Shown: positions 18,201 to 26,776 of the stretch, piece by piece
Layout of the letters: each line of letters begins with the position of its first letter
Numbering within the stretch: position 1 is the stretch's first letter
Source: Sphingopyxis terrae subsp. terrae NBRC 15098
Lineage (GTDB): Bacteria; Pseudomonadota; Alphaproteobacteria; Sphingomonadales; Sphingomonadaceae
Length of the DNA: 64,000 nt
Assembly: GCF_001610975.1 (NCBI RefSeq)
Contig: NZ_CP013342.1
Location: 1,993,001 to 2,057,000 of the forward strand
Direction of reading: 5' to 3'
The notes under the pieces: model-generated
Database searches by the model: none
What the model was told of the DNA's origin: nothing
The model's input: the letters and a program-made list of their open reading frames with translations, nothing else
Program-made: the position numbers and the translations under genes

Positions 18201-18560
18201 CTTCTGCGCGCGCAGATTGCCGGTCGACAACAGGCGCGTCAGGCGGCCCCAGCCATGGCGGCTGACCGGATAGGCGACAATGTCAGGGGTGCCGTCGGCG
18301 AATGCGAGCCGGGCGCCGACGACCAGCCGGAATCTCGCCACCGCCTCCGGCTGCTTGATCTGCAGCTCTTTCAGGAAGGCCCAGGCCCGCACCACCCCCG
18401 CGACGCTGTTGCGGTCGGCGATGCCGATGCCCGTCATGCCGAGTTCGAGCGCGCGCGCGACCATTTCGGCGGGGTGCGAGGCGCCGCGCAGGAAGCTGTA
18501 GTTGGTCGCAGCGATCAGCTCGGCGAAACCGGGATCGGCGTCGGGACAAGGCGCGCTCAT
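15276..18560 (-). CDS. dnaE2: Error-prone DNA polymerase DnaE2 (ImuC)
   Basis: 1094 aa. The N-terminal PHP domain begins with FAELIAATNYSFLRGASHPAE, typical of DnaE2. The polymerase palm carries the acidic catalytic motif PDIDVD at residues 387-392, and the C-terminal OB-fold region (about residues 970-1040) includes IVCTAGVVLIRQRPGKGNA. It is about 70 residues shorter than replicative DnaE, lacking the far C-terminal tail, as expected for the mutagenic paralogue. DnaE2 extends past DNA lesions and needs ImuA and ImuB. It overlaps the imuB stop by 4 bases and is the last gene of the SOS cassette. Confidence 0.95.
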   Translation of the reverse strand: MSAPCPDADPGFAELIAATNYSFLRGASHPAEMVARALELGMTGIGIADRNSVAGVVRAWAFLKELQIKQPEAVARFRLVVGARLAFADGTPDIVAYPVSRHGWGRLTRLLSTGNLRAQKGDCILHLEDLLAYCDDLLLIATEGDETLLRQLKHARPKSLWLAATMPRGGADARRLARLHRLAAAVNVPLLATCDALYATPAQRPLHDIVTCIREGTTLHRAGRRLHANGERHLKAPAEMRRLFAACPGAVEQSARLLDRIGFALDELRYEYPHEPVPPGWKPFNYLHHLVKTAAEARYGTPLSAKVRKLIGNELRLIRRRNYVYYFLTVHDLVRFARAQEPPILCQGRGSAANSIVCFLLGVTSVDPMQHDLLFSRFVSAERDEPPDIDVDFEHERREEVIQYIYRRYTRDRAAIAATVIHYRPRSTIREVGKALGLSEDVTARLADTSWGSWGDEVPVERLAEAGLDPHNGEIERLHRFVGELLKAPRHLSQHVGGFVLTQGRLDELVPIHNAAMEDRTFIEWDKDDIDALGLMKVDVLALGMLTCIRKCFDLMRAHGLGDHTLEVDIDCGDEAVYEMLQRGDSIGVFQVESRAQINMLPRLKPRIFYDLVVQVAIVRPGPIEGDMVHPYLRRRCGEEPVEFPEPAPPHPPDELHDVLGKTFGVPLFQEQAMKLAMVAADFTPDEANGLRRAMATFRNVGTIENFRDKMIGGMVRRGYTQDFAERCFKQIEGFGSYGFPESHAQSFARLVYVSSWIKHYHPAVFTCGLLNSQPMGFYAPAQLVRDAREHGVEVRAVDVNSSDWDSSLEPRADGSLALRLGFRQVDGFRQEWAKLIADARNAAPFASVEELARRANLPPRALRLLADADACRSMGLDRRPALWDARRVRQGVLPLFGAAGADELGTEDDARLPPIPPVEQVLTDYQTTRLSLKGHPMAFLRPAFAREGVLSAGEVAGAKNGSIVCTAGVVLIRQRPGKGNAIFITIEDEGGIVNILLWARHFERYRRAVMASRLMLAEGEVQRSKEGVIHLMATRIVDRTAMLDALGSDRGFDPDLCRADEVKHPQMPRDRAPGARHGHPRNVRILPKSRDFH

Positions 18561-20101
18561 GCAAAGACCCCATGGATATACCAGCGCGGGTCGGGCTTTT
18601 CATCGTAGAGGCCGTGGCGGAACAGCCAGTAACGGCGACCCTGCGCATCCTCGACGCGGTAATAGTCGCGCGTCAGCCCGGCATTGTCGCGGCGGCGCCA
18701 CCATTCGGCCGCGATGCGTTCGGGGCCTTCGAAGCGGCGTACCGCATGGAGCGTGCGGCGCCAGCGGAAGCGCTGCGGCGGGCCGTCGGGGACTTCAGCG
18801 ATCACTTCGATCGGCTGCGGCGGGTCGAACAGGTGAAAGGGGCGCAGCGGCGGTTCGCCCGGCTCGGTCGCGGTCCAGGGCGTCGGCGGCGGCGCCTCGA
18901 CCGCGGGCAAGGCAAGCTGCGCCTGTTCGGGGATATGGGTATCGGCGCTGCGCAGCCGCCGGACGCGCCCGCGCCCGAGCCGGGTCGCCAGCCGGTCGGC
19001 GAGTTCGTCGACGGCGGCGGCGCCCGGCGCGGTGTTCGCCGCGCCGCCCTCGAGCCTGAGCTGACCGGCACCCAGCGCCTCGATCCGCGGCACGGCGAGG
19101 CGGATCATGTCGAAACCGAAACCGGGGTCGATCGGATCGCGCAGGCTGTCGATCCGTTCGGCGAACAGACGCATGACCAGATCGGCGTCGCGCGTCGGCT
19201 GGCCGGTTTCGATTGCGATGCTGCGCGCCAGCCCGTCGCTGCGAAAGAAGGTCGCGCGAAAATGGCGCCCGCCCTTGCCGCGTTCGCCGAGCGCGACGGC
19301 GGCCTCGGCGGCAAGCTCGGCGAGCACAGCAGCGGCATGGGCGCTGCTGCCTAGCGGTTCGGCGAAACGGCGCTCGACGACGATCGGCGGGGGCCGGATG
19401 CGCGGGTCGAGCGGGCTCGGTGCATCGCCGAGCAACCGGCGCAGCGCGTTCGCCGCCTCGGCCCCGAAGCGCGCGGCGATCGCGGCGACCGGGCGGCCCG
19501 AAAGATCGCCGATCGTCTTGAGCCCCGCGCGGACGAGCGCGGTCGTCGCCTCCGCCTCCAGCCCCAGCGCCGCGACGGGCAGGCGGCGCACCGCCGCCGC
19601 CTCGTCGGGGGCGGGGAGCGCCTGGTAGCGGGCGAGCGCGCGCGCCGCATCGGCGGTGCCGGCAAGCGCGCTGCGCAGCGTCATCCCCAGCCGGTCCATG
19701 CGCTCTTCGACATCGGCGACAAGTTCTGCTTCGCCGCCGAACAGATGCGCCGCGCCCGCGATGTCGAGGATCAGCCCGTCGGGGGCATCGAGCGCGACGA
19801 GCGGCGTGTAGCGCGCGCAGCCCTGCGCGAGCCGGTCGAGCCAGGCGGCATCGGCGACGGGATCGTGCGGCACGACGGCAAGGTCGCCGACCTGCGCGCG
19901 GGCATCGGCGAGCGGCATGCCGGGGCCGAGCCCCAGCGCCGCGGCGTGCGGATCGACGCTCGCAAGACGGAGTGCCCCGCGCTGCTTTTCGGCAAAGACG
20001 ATCGGAGCGTCAGGCGGCGGCGCGGCGCGGCACAGCCGTTCGGCCGGGAGCCACGGGAAGAAGAGCGCCAGATAGCGCCGCCCCCCGGAAGACTTGCTCA
20101 T
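18557..20101 (-). CDS. imuB: ImuB, Y-family polymerase-like protein
   Basis: 514 aa, starting MSKSSGGRRYLALFFPWLPAE, the standard ImuB opening. The Y-family core covers roughly residues 15-360. The acidic triad needed for catalysis is not conserved in this family, so ImuB acts as a non-catalytic adaptor joining DnaE2 and ImuA to the beta clamp. The C-terminal section (RRTLHAVRRFEGPERIAAEWWRR, then TRDYYRVEDAQGRRYWLFRHG) is typical of ImuB. The start lies inside imuA: the two genes overlap by 92 bases in different frames. Confidence 0.94.
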   Translation of the reverse strand: MSKSSGGRRYLALFFPWLPAERLCRAAPPPDAPIVFAEKQRGALRLASVDPHAAALGLGPGMPLADARAQVGDLAVVPHDPVADAAWLDRLAQGCARYTPLVALDAPDGLILDIAGAAHLFGGEAELVADVEERMDRLGMTLRSALAGTADAARALARYQALPAPDEAAAVRRLPVAALGLEAEATTALVRAGLKTIGDLSGRPVAAIAARFGAEAANALRRLLGDAPSPLDPRIRPPPIVVERRFAEPLGSSAHAAAVLAELAAEAAVALGERGKGGRHFRATFFRSDGLARSIAIETGQPTRDADLVMRLFAERIDSLRDPIDPGFGFDMIRLAVPRIEALGAGQLRLEGGAANTAPGAAAVDELADRLATRLGRGRVRRLRSADTHIPEQAQLALPAVEAPPPTPWTATEPGEPPLRPFHLFDPPQPIEVIAEVPDGPPQRFRWRRTLHAVRRFEGPERIAAEWWRRRDNAGLTRDYYRVEDAQGRRYWLFRHGLYDEKPDPRWYIHGVFA

Positions 20102-20795
20102 CGCGATTCCATTCCATCTGCCAGCGGGCGCCCGCGGGGCCGCCGCGCCAGCGTATCAGGTCGAGGGTGAAGCCCGGCGCGCCCGGCGCATCGGCCTCGA
20201 GCGCCGTCGAGGGCGCGGCGGCGACCGTCCAGCGCGTTTCCGCCACGCTGGGAGCGGGAAGCGTATTGAGTCGCAGCATCAGGAGCACGGTCCCCGCATC
20301 GCGTGCGCCGAGTGCCAGCCGCCGCCCCGCGGTCAGGTCGAGCGCGGGCCACGCTCCCCAGCTTTCGACGATCACCGCCGCCGAGCCGCCGCACTGCACC
20401 GCGTCATTGGCGCAGGCGAGGAGCATTTTGGGGTCGGCGGTTTCGACGAGCAGCAGCCGGTCGGGGTCGCCGCCAAGCTCGGCGATGCCAGGCGCATAGA
20501 TATGCCCCGCGCGCCGTGCGGCATCGGCGGTGCGCAGCCACAGCAGCGGCGCCGCGCCGGGCGTACGCAGCGCGAGCAACGCGGCAAAGGCCGCGGCGCT
20601 CGTCGCATCGAGCGCGTTGGCTGCGAAAAATTCATGCGTCTTGCCGATCGCCAACCCGCCGCCGATCGCCGCATCGAAATCCGCATGGCCACTCGCCAGC
20701 CAGCCGCCATCGCCCCCGCCGGACGGGGCGCCGCTATCGGCGAGCCGGGCGACGCGTTGGCGCAGCGCGGCGAGAGAGGAAGACGACTCGCGCAT
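20010..20795 (-). CDS. imuA: ImuA, SOS mutagenesis cassette protein
   Basis: 261 aa from the ATG at 20795 (MRESSSSLAALRQRVARL). A longer reading upstream is rejected because the LexA box lies immediately before this ATG. The core resembles a RecA/SulA-like fold: AIGGGLAIGKTHEFFAANALD, AAFAALLALRT, and GSAAVIVESWGAWPALDLTAGRRLALGARD. ImuA supports translesion synthesis by DnaE2 and interacts with ImuB and RecA. The SD-like AGGA sits 5 bases before the ATG and inside the LexA site. The 92-base overlap with imuB suggests coupled translation. Confidence 0.92.
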   Translation of the reverse strand: MRESSSSLAALRQRVARLADSGAPSGGGDGGWLASGHADFDAAIGGGLAIGKTHEFFAANALDATSAAAFAALLALRTPGAAPLLWLRTADAARRAGHIYAPGIAELGGDPDRLLLVETADPKMLLACANDAVQCGGSAAVIVESWGAWPALDLTAGRRLALGARDAGTVLLMLRLNTLPAPSVAETRWTVAAAPSTALEADAPGAPGFTLDLIRWRGGPAGARWQMEWNRDEQVFRGAALSGALLPVAPGRTAVPRRAAA

Positions 20796-20798
20796 AAT

Positions 20799-20813
20799 GT
20801 TCCTGATTTGTTC
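20799..20813 (-). promoter_or_regulatory. LexA (SOS) box of the imuA-imuB-dnaE2 operon
   Basis: On the minus strand GAAC-N7-GAAC matches the alphaproteobacterial LexA operator exactly (GTTC-N7-GTTC on the plus strand). The downstream half-site is 3 bases before the imuA ATG and overlaps the putative Shine-Dalgarno AGGA. LexA binding here should block transcription of the cassette until DNA damage. Confidence 0.92.
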
Positions 20814-20874
20814 TATTAGCGCGCGAGCGGATGGGGTTGTCAAGCGGAGTCGGGATTCGCTTCTGGATGGCGCT

Positions 20875-22284
20875 CTAAGGCGCCGCGGACCCCGCGCTGC
20901 TGTCGCCGCCGAGCGCGCGGAACAGGGCGATGCGGGTCTGGACGAGCAGCAGGCCTGTCGCGATTTCGCTGCGCCGCGCGGCATAGAGGCTGCGCTGCGC
21001 GTCGAGGCTGGCGAGGAAACTGTCGACCCCGCCCTTGTAGCGCGCATCGCTGAGTCTCGCCGTGTCGGCTGCGGCTTCGGTGTTGGCGGCGGCGGCGCGG
21101 ACCCGCTCGGCGATCGTCCCTTGCACCGCGAGCGCGTCGGCGACTTCGCGAAAGGCGGTCTGGATCGCGCCTTCATAGCTGGCAAGCGCGGCATCGCGCT
21201 GCGCCTCGCTCACCGCCACCCCGGCGCGGCGGCCACCGAAATCGAAGATCGAGGCGCTGGCATCGCCGCCCGCCGACCAGGCGAAGGAACCCTTGTCGAA
21301 CAGGCTCGACAGCGCGTCGCTGGCAAAGCCCAGCAGGCCGGTCAGCGAAATCGTCGGGAACAACCGCGCGCGCGCGACGCCGATATCGGCATTGGCGGCG
21401 CGCAGCAGATATTCGGCCTGGATCACGTCGGGCCGCCGCAACAGGATTTCCGACCGCATCCCGGCCGGGGGCGCCGCAACCGCGGGCGTCACCTCGGCCA
21501 GGCTGGCGGGGAACAGCGCCGGATCGACATCGCCGCCGACGAGCAGGCGGATCAGATTTTCGTCCTGCGCGATCGCAGTCTGCTGCTGCGCGATCGCGTC
21601 CTCGGCGGTCGCCAATATCTGTTCGGCTTGCCTGAGGTCGGTGCGCGGCGCGACGCCGCCGTCGAGCCGCGCCTTCGTCAGCCGGACATTTTCGCGCGCA
21701 TTGGTCGCGGTTTCCTGCGCAATGGCGAGCAGGTCGCGGTCGGCGCCATAGGCGGCCCAGGCATTGGCGAGATCGGCGATCAGGCTCAGCCGCACGGTGC
21801 GCGACGCGGCCTCGGTCGCCAGCGCGCGGTCGCGGTCGGCGGCATTCGCATTGGCGAGGCGCCCGAACAGGTCGAGTTCGAAGGCGGTGACCCCGCCTTG
21901 AAGCGCGAAACTACTGCCCGCGCCGCCGGAGCCGCCGGTGCCGCCGCGGTCGGCATAGTCGCCGCTCGCGCTGACGCCAATCGCCGGGAATTGCGCCGCC
22001 CGGCTGACCCGCACCTGCGCGCGCGCCGCCGCCAGATTGGCATAGGCGGTGCGCAGGTCGCGATTGTTCGCGAGCGCCTGTTCGACGAGCGACTGGAGCC
22101 GCGCGTCGGTAAACAATTGTTTGTAGGACAGGATCGGCAGCGCCGCCTCGCTCTGGATCAGATAGGCGTCGCCGACCGGCCAGCCTTGCGGTACCGGGGG
22201 CGGCGGTAACGCCGTCTTCGGCGCAAGCGAACAGCCCGCGAGCATCAGCGGCGCTGCGATCATCAGGAAGGGCGCGCGTTTCAT
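20875..22284 (-). CDS. RND efflux outer-membrane lipoprotein (OprM/NodT family)
   Basis: 469 aa. A lipoprotein signal peptide ends in the lipobox LAGC (Cys18), followed by a Pro-rich segment. Two repeated OEP (outer membrane efflux protein) domains follow, with long helices such as NNRDLRTAYANLAAARAQVR and a second repeat near SEAQRDAALASYEGAIQTAF. The internal duplication is characteristic of TolC/OprM channels. It is the last gene of the efflux operon, overlapping the pump gene by 4 bases (ATGA). It forms the outer-membrane exit duct for the pump. Confidence 0.93.
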   Translation of the reverse strand: MKRAPFLMIAAPLMLAGCSLAPKTALPPPPVPQGWPVGDAYLIQSEAALPILSYKQLFTDARLQSLVEQALANNRDLRTAYANLAAARAQVRVSRAAQFPAIGVSASGDYADRGGTGGSGGAGSSFALQGGVTAFELDLFGRLANANAADRDRALATEAASRTVRLSLIADLANAWAAYGADRDLLAIAQETATNARENVRLTKARLDGGVAPRTDLRQAEQILATAEDAIAQQQTAIAQDENLIRLLVGGDVDPALFPASLAEVTPAVAAPPAGMRSEILLRRPDVIQAEYLLRAANADIGVARARLFPTISLTGLLGFASDALSSLFDKGSFAWSAGGDASASIFDFGGRRAGVAVSEAQRDAALASYEGAIQTAFREVADALAVQGTIAERVRAAAANTEAAADTARLSDARYKGGVDSFLASLDAQRSLYAARRSEIATGLLLVQTRIALFRALGGDSSAGSAAP

Positions 22285-25200
22285 GCCGTCACCTCCGCGT
22301 CGCCGTCCTTTTTGCCGAAGCGCTGGCGCAGCGCGGCAAGCCCGTCGCGCACGCCGCGGCGGACGAGCACGAAGAAGAGCGGAATGAAGAAAATGGCGAG
22401 CAGCGCGGCGGTCAGCATGCCGCCGATCACCGACGTGCCGATCGCGACGCGGCTGTTGGCCCCCGCACCGGTCGCAATGGCGAGCGGCAGGACGCCGAAG
22501 ATGAAGGCAAAGCTGGTCATCAGGATCGGACGCAAACGGATGCGCGCCGCCTCGACCGCTGCCTCGATAACGCGGCGACCCTTGCGTTCCTCCTGTTCGG
22601 CGAACTCGATCATCAGGATCGCATTCTTCGCCGCCAGTCCCATCGTCGTCAGCAACCCGATCTGCAGATAGACGTCGTTTTCCAGCCCGCGCAGCGTCAC
22701 CGCGAAAACCGCGCCGACCAGCCCGAGCGGAATGATGAGCAGCACCGCAAGCGGGATCGACCAGCTTTCGTAAAGCGCGGCAAGGCAGAGGAAGACGACG
22801 AGCAGCGACAGGCCATAGAGCAGGGGCGCCTGCCCCGATGACAGGCGTTCCTGATAGGACGCGCCCGCCCAGGCGACGCTGGTGCCGGGAATTTCGGCCG
22901 CCATCCGCTCCATCTCATCCATCGCCTCGCCCGAACTGACGCCGGCGGCTGCCTGCCCCGAAATTTCGAACGCCGGGACGCCCTGAAAGCGCGACGTGCT
23001 TGCCGGGGTGGTTGACCAGCCGATGCTCGAAAAGGCCGAGAAGGGCGACATCTCGCCATCGGACGATCGGACATACCATTGCCCGATATCGTCGGGCTTC
23101 GCGCGATAGGGGGCGTCGCCCTGGACATAGACGCGCTTGACGCGGCCCTTGTCGATGAAGTCGTTGACGTAGCGGCCGCCCCAGGCGGTCGCCAGCGTGT
23201 TGTTCACATCGCCGTTGCTGAGGCCATAGGCGGTCAGCCGCTGCGTATCGATATCGACCTTCAACGTCGCGACATCGGGAAGATCGCTGAGCCGAACCGA
23301 GGTGAGCTTGGGATTGGCATTGGCCATGTCGAGCAGCCGGTCGCGCGCCGCGATGAATTCGGCGCGGCTCATCCCGCTGCGGTTCTGGAACTCCATCGTA
23401 AAGCCCGACGAATCGCCAAGACCCCGCACCGCGCCGGGAACGAGGGCGAAGACCTGCGCGTCGCGCAGGCCCGACAGCGCCTTGCGCGTCCGGTCGGCGA
23501 TCGCGTCGGCGGTGTTTTCCTTGCCGGGACGGTCGTCCCAGTGGACGAGATTCAAAAAGCCCTGGCCGGTATTCTGGCCGGTAGCACCGCCCCCGCCGCC
23601 GCCCGCGACGAGGAAGAGCGCGCCGACATTGGCCTTTTCCTGGCTCAGCAGATATTTTTCGACGCTGTCGCGCACTGCGAGCGTGCGTTCCTGCGTCGCG
23701 CCCGCGGGCAAGCGGAACTGCACCGAAACGCGGCCCTGATCCTCATTGGGAAGAAAGCCGGTCGGCAGGCGCACGAACATCAGCACCAGCAGCACCAGAA
23801 TGATGGCGTAAATGCCAAGGAACAGCCATTTGCGATCGACGACGCGGGTCACGCTGCCGACATAGCCGCGAACCGTGCGGTCGAACCGCGTGTTGAAGCC
23901 GTCGCGGGCGCGGATCATCGCGGCGTGCACGCGCGGGAAACGGTGCGGCCGATCCTCTTCCCCGCCATGGCTGCGCGGCTTCAGCAGGGTCGAGGTCAGC
24001 GCCGGGCTGAGGATCAGCGCGACGAGTACCGACAGAGCCATCGCCGACACGATGGTGATCGAGAACTGACGATAGATGACGCCCGTCGATCCGCCGAAAA
24101 AGGCCATCGGCAGAAACACCGCCGACAGCACCATCGCGATCGCGATCAAGGCGACCTGCAATTCCTTCATCGACTGGATCGTCGCCTCGCGCGCCGACAT
24201 GCCGGGATTCTCTTCCATCAGCCGCTCGACATTCTCGACCACCACGATCGCGTCGTCGACGAGCAGGCCGATCGCGAGCGTCAGGCCGAACAGGGTGAGC
24301 GTGTTGATCGTGAAACCGGCGATATAGAAGACGCCGAAGGTGCCAAGCAGCACGACCGGCACAGCGATCGCCGGGATCAGCACCGCGCGCCAGCTTTGCA
24401 GAAAGACGAACATCACCAGCACGACAAGCAGGATCGCCTCGAACAGCGATTTCTGCACTTCGCTCACCGACAGCTTGATGAAGGCGGTGGCGTCGTTGGC
24501 ATAGGCATAGGTCAGGCCGTCGGGGAAATCCTGCGCCAGTTCGGCAACGCGCGTCTTGACCCGGTCGGCGGTTTCCAGCGCGTCGGAGCCGGGCGACAGC
24601 GAGATCGAGATGCCCGCGCCCGGATGGCCGTTGATGCGCACGATGGTGCCGTAATTTTCGGCGCCGACCTCGACCCGCGCGACGTCTCTGATCCTTACGG
24701 TCGACCCGTCGGGCAGCGTCTTGAGCACGATATTCTCGAACTCTTCGGGCGTCTGCAACCGCGACTGGGCGGTTACGGTCGCATTCAGCATCTGTCCCTC
24801 GGGCGCCGGGGTACCGCCGACCTCGCCCGCCGCGACCTCGCTGTTCTGCGCGGTGATCGCGGTGACGACGTCGCCGGGCATCAGCGACACCGCGGCGAGC
24901 CGCTGCGGGTTCAGCCAGATGCGCATCGCATGCGGCGAGCCATAGACATTGACGTCGCCTACGCCTTCGACGCGCGACAGCGGATCCTGCACGTTCGACG
25001 ACAGATAGTCGGACACATCCTGGTTCGATCGCGTGTCGGTGGTGTCATAGACGCCGACGAGCAGCAGCGAATCCGAATTGGACTTGGTGACGCGCACGCC
25101 CTGACTCTGCACCTGTTGCGGCAGGCGCGAGATGGCGGAGGCGATCTTGTTCTGCACCTGCACCTGCGCGATGTCGGGATCGGTGCCCTTGGCGAAGATG

Positions 25201-25475
25201 GCAGTAATCGTCGCCTGCCCGCGCGAACTCGACTGCGAGCTGAAATAGAGCAGGCCGTCGATACCGGTGAGCTGTTGCTCGAGCACCTGCGTGACGCTGT
25301 TCTCGATCGTCTCGGCGGAGGCGCCGGGATAGCTGGCGCGGATATTGACCTGCGTCGGCGCGATGTCGGGATATTGTTCGATCGGCAGCGAAAACAACGC
25401 GCCGAGCCCGCCGAGCATGACGACGATCGCCAGCACCCAGGCGAAGATCGGCCGATCGATGAAAATGCGCGACAT
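22281..25475 (-). CDS. RND multidrug efflux inner-membrane transporter (HAE1/AcrB family)
   Basis: 1064 aa, the standard length for AcrB/MexB/TtgB-type pumps. It begins MSRIFIDRPIFAWVLAIVVM, the typical first transmembrane helix, and has the twelve-helix RND plan with two large periplasmic loops. The TM4 proton relay LLVDDAIVVVENVER (Asp-Asp pair) is intact. The pump captures drugs or other amphiphiles from the periplasm and drives them out with the proton gradient. It starts 6 bases after the fusion protein gene. The substrate cannot be read from the sequence. Confidence 0.96.
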   Translation of the reverse strand: MSRIFIDRPIFAWVLAIVVMLGGLGALFSLPIEQYPDIAPTQVNIRASYPGASAETIENSVTQVLEQQLTGIDGLLYFSSQSSSRGQATITAIFAKGTDPDIAQVQVQNKIASAISRLPQQVQSQGVRVTKSNSDSLLLVGVYDTTDTRSNQDVSDYLSSNVQDPLSRVEGVGDVNVYGSPHAMRIWLNPQRLAAVSLMPGDVVTAITAQNSEVAAGEVGGTPAPEGQMLNATVTAQSRLQTPEEFENIVLKTLPDGSTVRIRDVARVEVGAENYGTIVRINGHPGAGISISLSPGSDALETADRVKTRVAELAQDFPDGLTYAYANDATAFIKLSVSEVQKSLFEAILLVVLVMFVFLQSWRAVLIPAIAVPVVLLGTFGVFYIAGFTINTLTLFGLTLAIGLLVDDAIVVVENVERLMEENPGMSAREATIQSMKELQVALIAIAMVLSAVFLPMAFFGGSTGVIYRQFSITIVSAMALSVLVALILSPALTSTLLKPRSHGGEEDRPHRFPRVHAAMIRARDGFNTRFDRTVRGYVGSVTRVVDRKWLFLGIYAIILVLLVLMFVRLPTGFLPNEDQGRVSVQFRLPAGATQERTLAVRDSVEKYLLSQEKANVGALFLVAGGGGGGATGQNTGQGFLNLVHWDDRPGKENTADAIADRTRKALSGLRDAQVFALVPGAVRGLGDSSGFTMEFQNRSGMSRAEFIAARDRLLDMANANPKLTSVRLSDLPDVATLKVDIDTQRLTAYGLSNGDVNNTLATAWGGRYVNDFIDKGRVKRVYVQGDAPYRAKPDDIGQWYVRSSDGEMSPFSAFSSIGWSTTPASTSRFQGVPAFEISGQAAAGVSSGEAMDEMERMAAEIPGTSVAWAGASYQERLSSGQAPLLYGLSLLVVFLCLAALYESWSIPLAVLLIIPLGLVGAVFAVTLRGLENDVYLQIGLLTTMGLAAKNAILMIEFAEQEERKGRRVIEAAVEAARIRLRPILMTSFAFIFGVLPLAIATGAGANSRVAIGTSVIGGMLTAALLAIFFIPLFFVLVRRGVRDGLAALRQRFGKKDGDAEVTA

Positions 25476-25481
25476 GGGGCG

Positions 25482-26672
25482 TTATTGTCCTTTCGTCGCG
25501 GCGCTCTTGTCGGCGCTCTTCCCCGCGGGCGCCCCCACCCGCTGCGGACTGGTCGCGGGCACTGGCTTGATCGCCGATCCCTGCTTCAGGTTGCCGACAC
25601 CCTGCGTGATGACCCGGTCGCCCGGTTTCAGCCCGCCGGTGACGACCCAGTTCGCGCCGACCGTGCGGTCCGCGTCGACCTTGCGCCGTTCGGCCTTATT
25701 GTCGTTGCCGACCAGATAGACGAAAGCCGATCCGTCGAAATCGCGCTGCACCGCGGCCTGCGGCACCAGCATTGCCGCGGGGTTCACCGCCTGGTCGAAC
25801 AGCGCGGTCACGAACATGCCGGGCATCAGCAGGCCCGAGGGGTTGGGGAAGCGCGCGCGCAGCGTCACCGTCCCCGTCGCTTCGTTCACCGTCACTTCGG
25901 AAAACTGCACGGTGCCGGACAGGCCGTAATCGCTGCCGTCCTCCAGCTTCAGCCGCACGCTCGTGCTGCCGGCGGTCACCCCGCCGCTGGCAAGCGACTG
26001 GCGCAGGCGCGTCATGTCGGCGGCCGATTGCTGGATGTCGACATACATGGGGTCGGTGCGCTGGATCACCGCGAGCGGCGTCGCCTGGCTGGCGCTGACG
26101 AGCGCGCCGGGAGTAACGAGCGAGCGGCCGATATGGCCCCCGATCGGCGCGGTGATCGTCGAATAGCGCAGGTTGATCCGCGCAGTTTCGAGCGATGCGG
26201 CGCTCTGCGCGACGGCGGCGCGCGCGACGCGCGCCTGTGCCAGCGCGTCGGTATAATCTTGTTCGGCCACCGCCTGCATCTTGGCGAGCGGCTCGAAGCG
26301 CTTGGCCTTTTCCTCGGCCGCCTGCGCGCTCGCGCGGGCGCTCGCCAGATTGGCCGCGGCCTGATCGACCGCCGCCTTGTAAAGGCTCGCGTCGATCTGG
26401 AACAGCGGCTGGCCGGCGCGCACCGTCCCGCCCTCGGTAAACAGGCGCTGGCGGACAATGCCGTTTACCTGCGGCCGGACTTCGCTCGTCTCGAAGGCGA
26501 CGGTGCGGCCGCCGAGCGCGGTGGTGATCGGCACGGCCTCCTCGCGCACCACGACAAAGCCGACCTGCGCGGCGCGGTTGCCGCCCTTGTCGTCCTTGCC
26601 CGAACAGGCGCCCAGCGAAAGCGTCATCGCGCACAGCGCTCCGGCAAGGAGCAGCGGCTTCTTGTGCAGCAT
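25482..26672 (-). CDS. RND efflux membrane fusion protein (AcrA/MexA family)
   Basis: 396 aa. The lipoprotein signal ends LGAC (lipobox) near residue 22. After it come the biotinyl-lipoyl-like half (EVRPQVNGIVRQRLFTEGG), the alpha-helical hairpin (AAANLASARASAQAAEEKAK) and the beta-barrel and membrane-proximal domains. It bridges the inner-membrane pump to the outer-membrane channel. It is the first gene of the three-gene operon. The LysR gene lies immediately upstream in the same orientation with a 104-base gap and could control it. Confidence 0.94.
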   Translation of the reverse strand: MLHKKPLLLAGALCAMTLSLGACSGKDDKGGNRAAQVGFVVVREEAVPITTALGGRTVAFETSEVRPQVNGIVRQRLFTEGGTVRAGQPLFQIDASLYKAAVDQAAANLASARASAQAAEEKAKRFEPLAKMQAVAEQDYTDALAQARVARAAVAQSAASLETARINLRYSTITAPIGGHIGRSLVTPGALVSASQATPLAVIQRTDPMYVDIQQSAADMTRLRQSLASGGVTAGSTSVRLKLEDGSDYGLSGTVQFSEVTVNEATGTVTLRARFPNPSGLLMPGMFVTALFDQAVNPAAMLVPQAAVQRDFDGSAFVYLVGNDNKAERRKVDADRTVGANWVVTGGLKPGDRVITQGVGNLKQGSAIKPVPATSPQRVGAPAGKSADKSAATKGQ

Positions 26673-26776
26673 AGTCTGTTGTCTCGTGTCGAAACCGCCG
26701 GGGAGGGCGGGGGGAAGGGCGCCTATTCAACCTATTGCGCCGCACCATGCAAGCCCCGAGGCTGCATTGCGACAAA

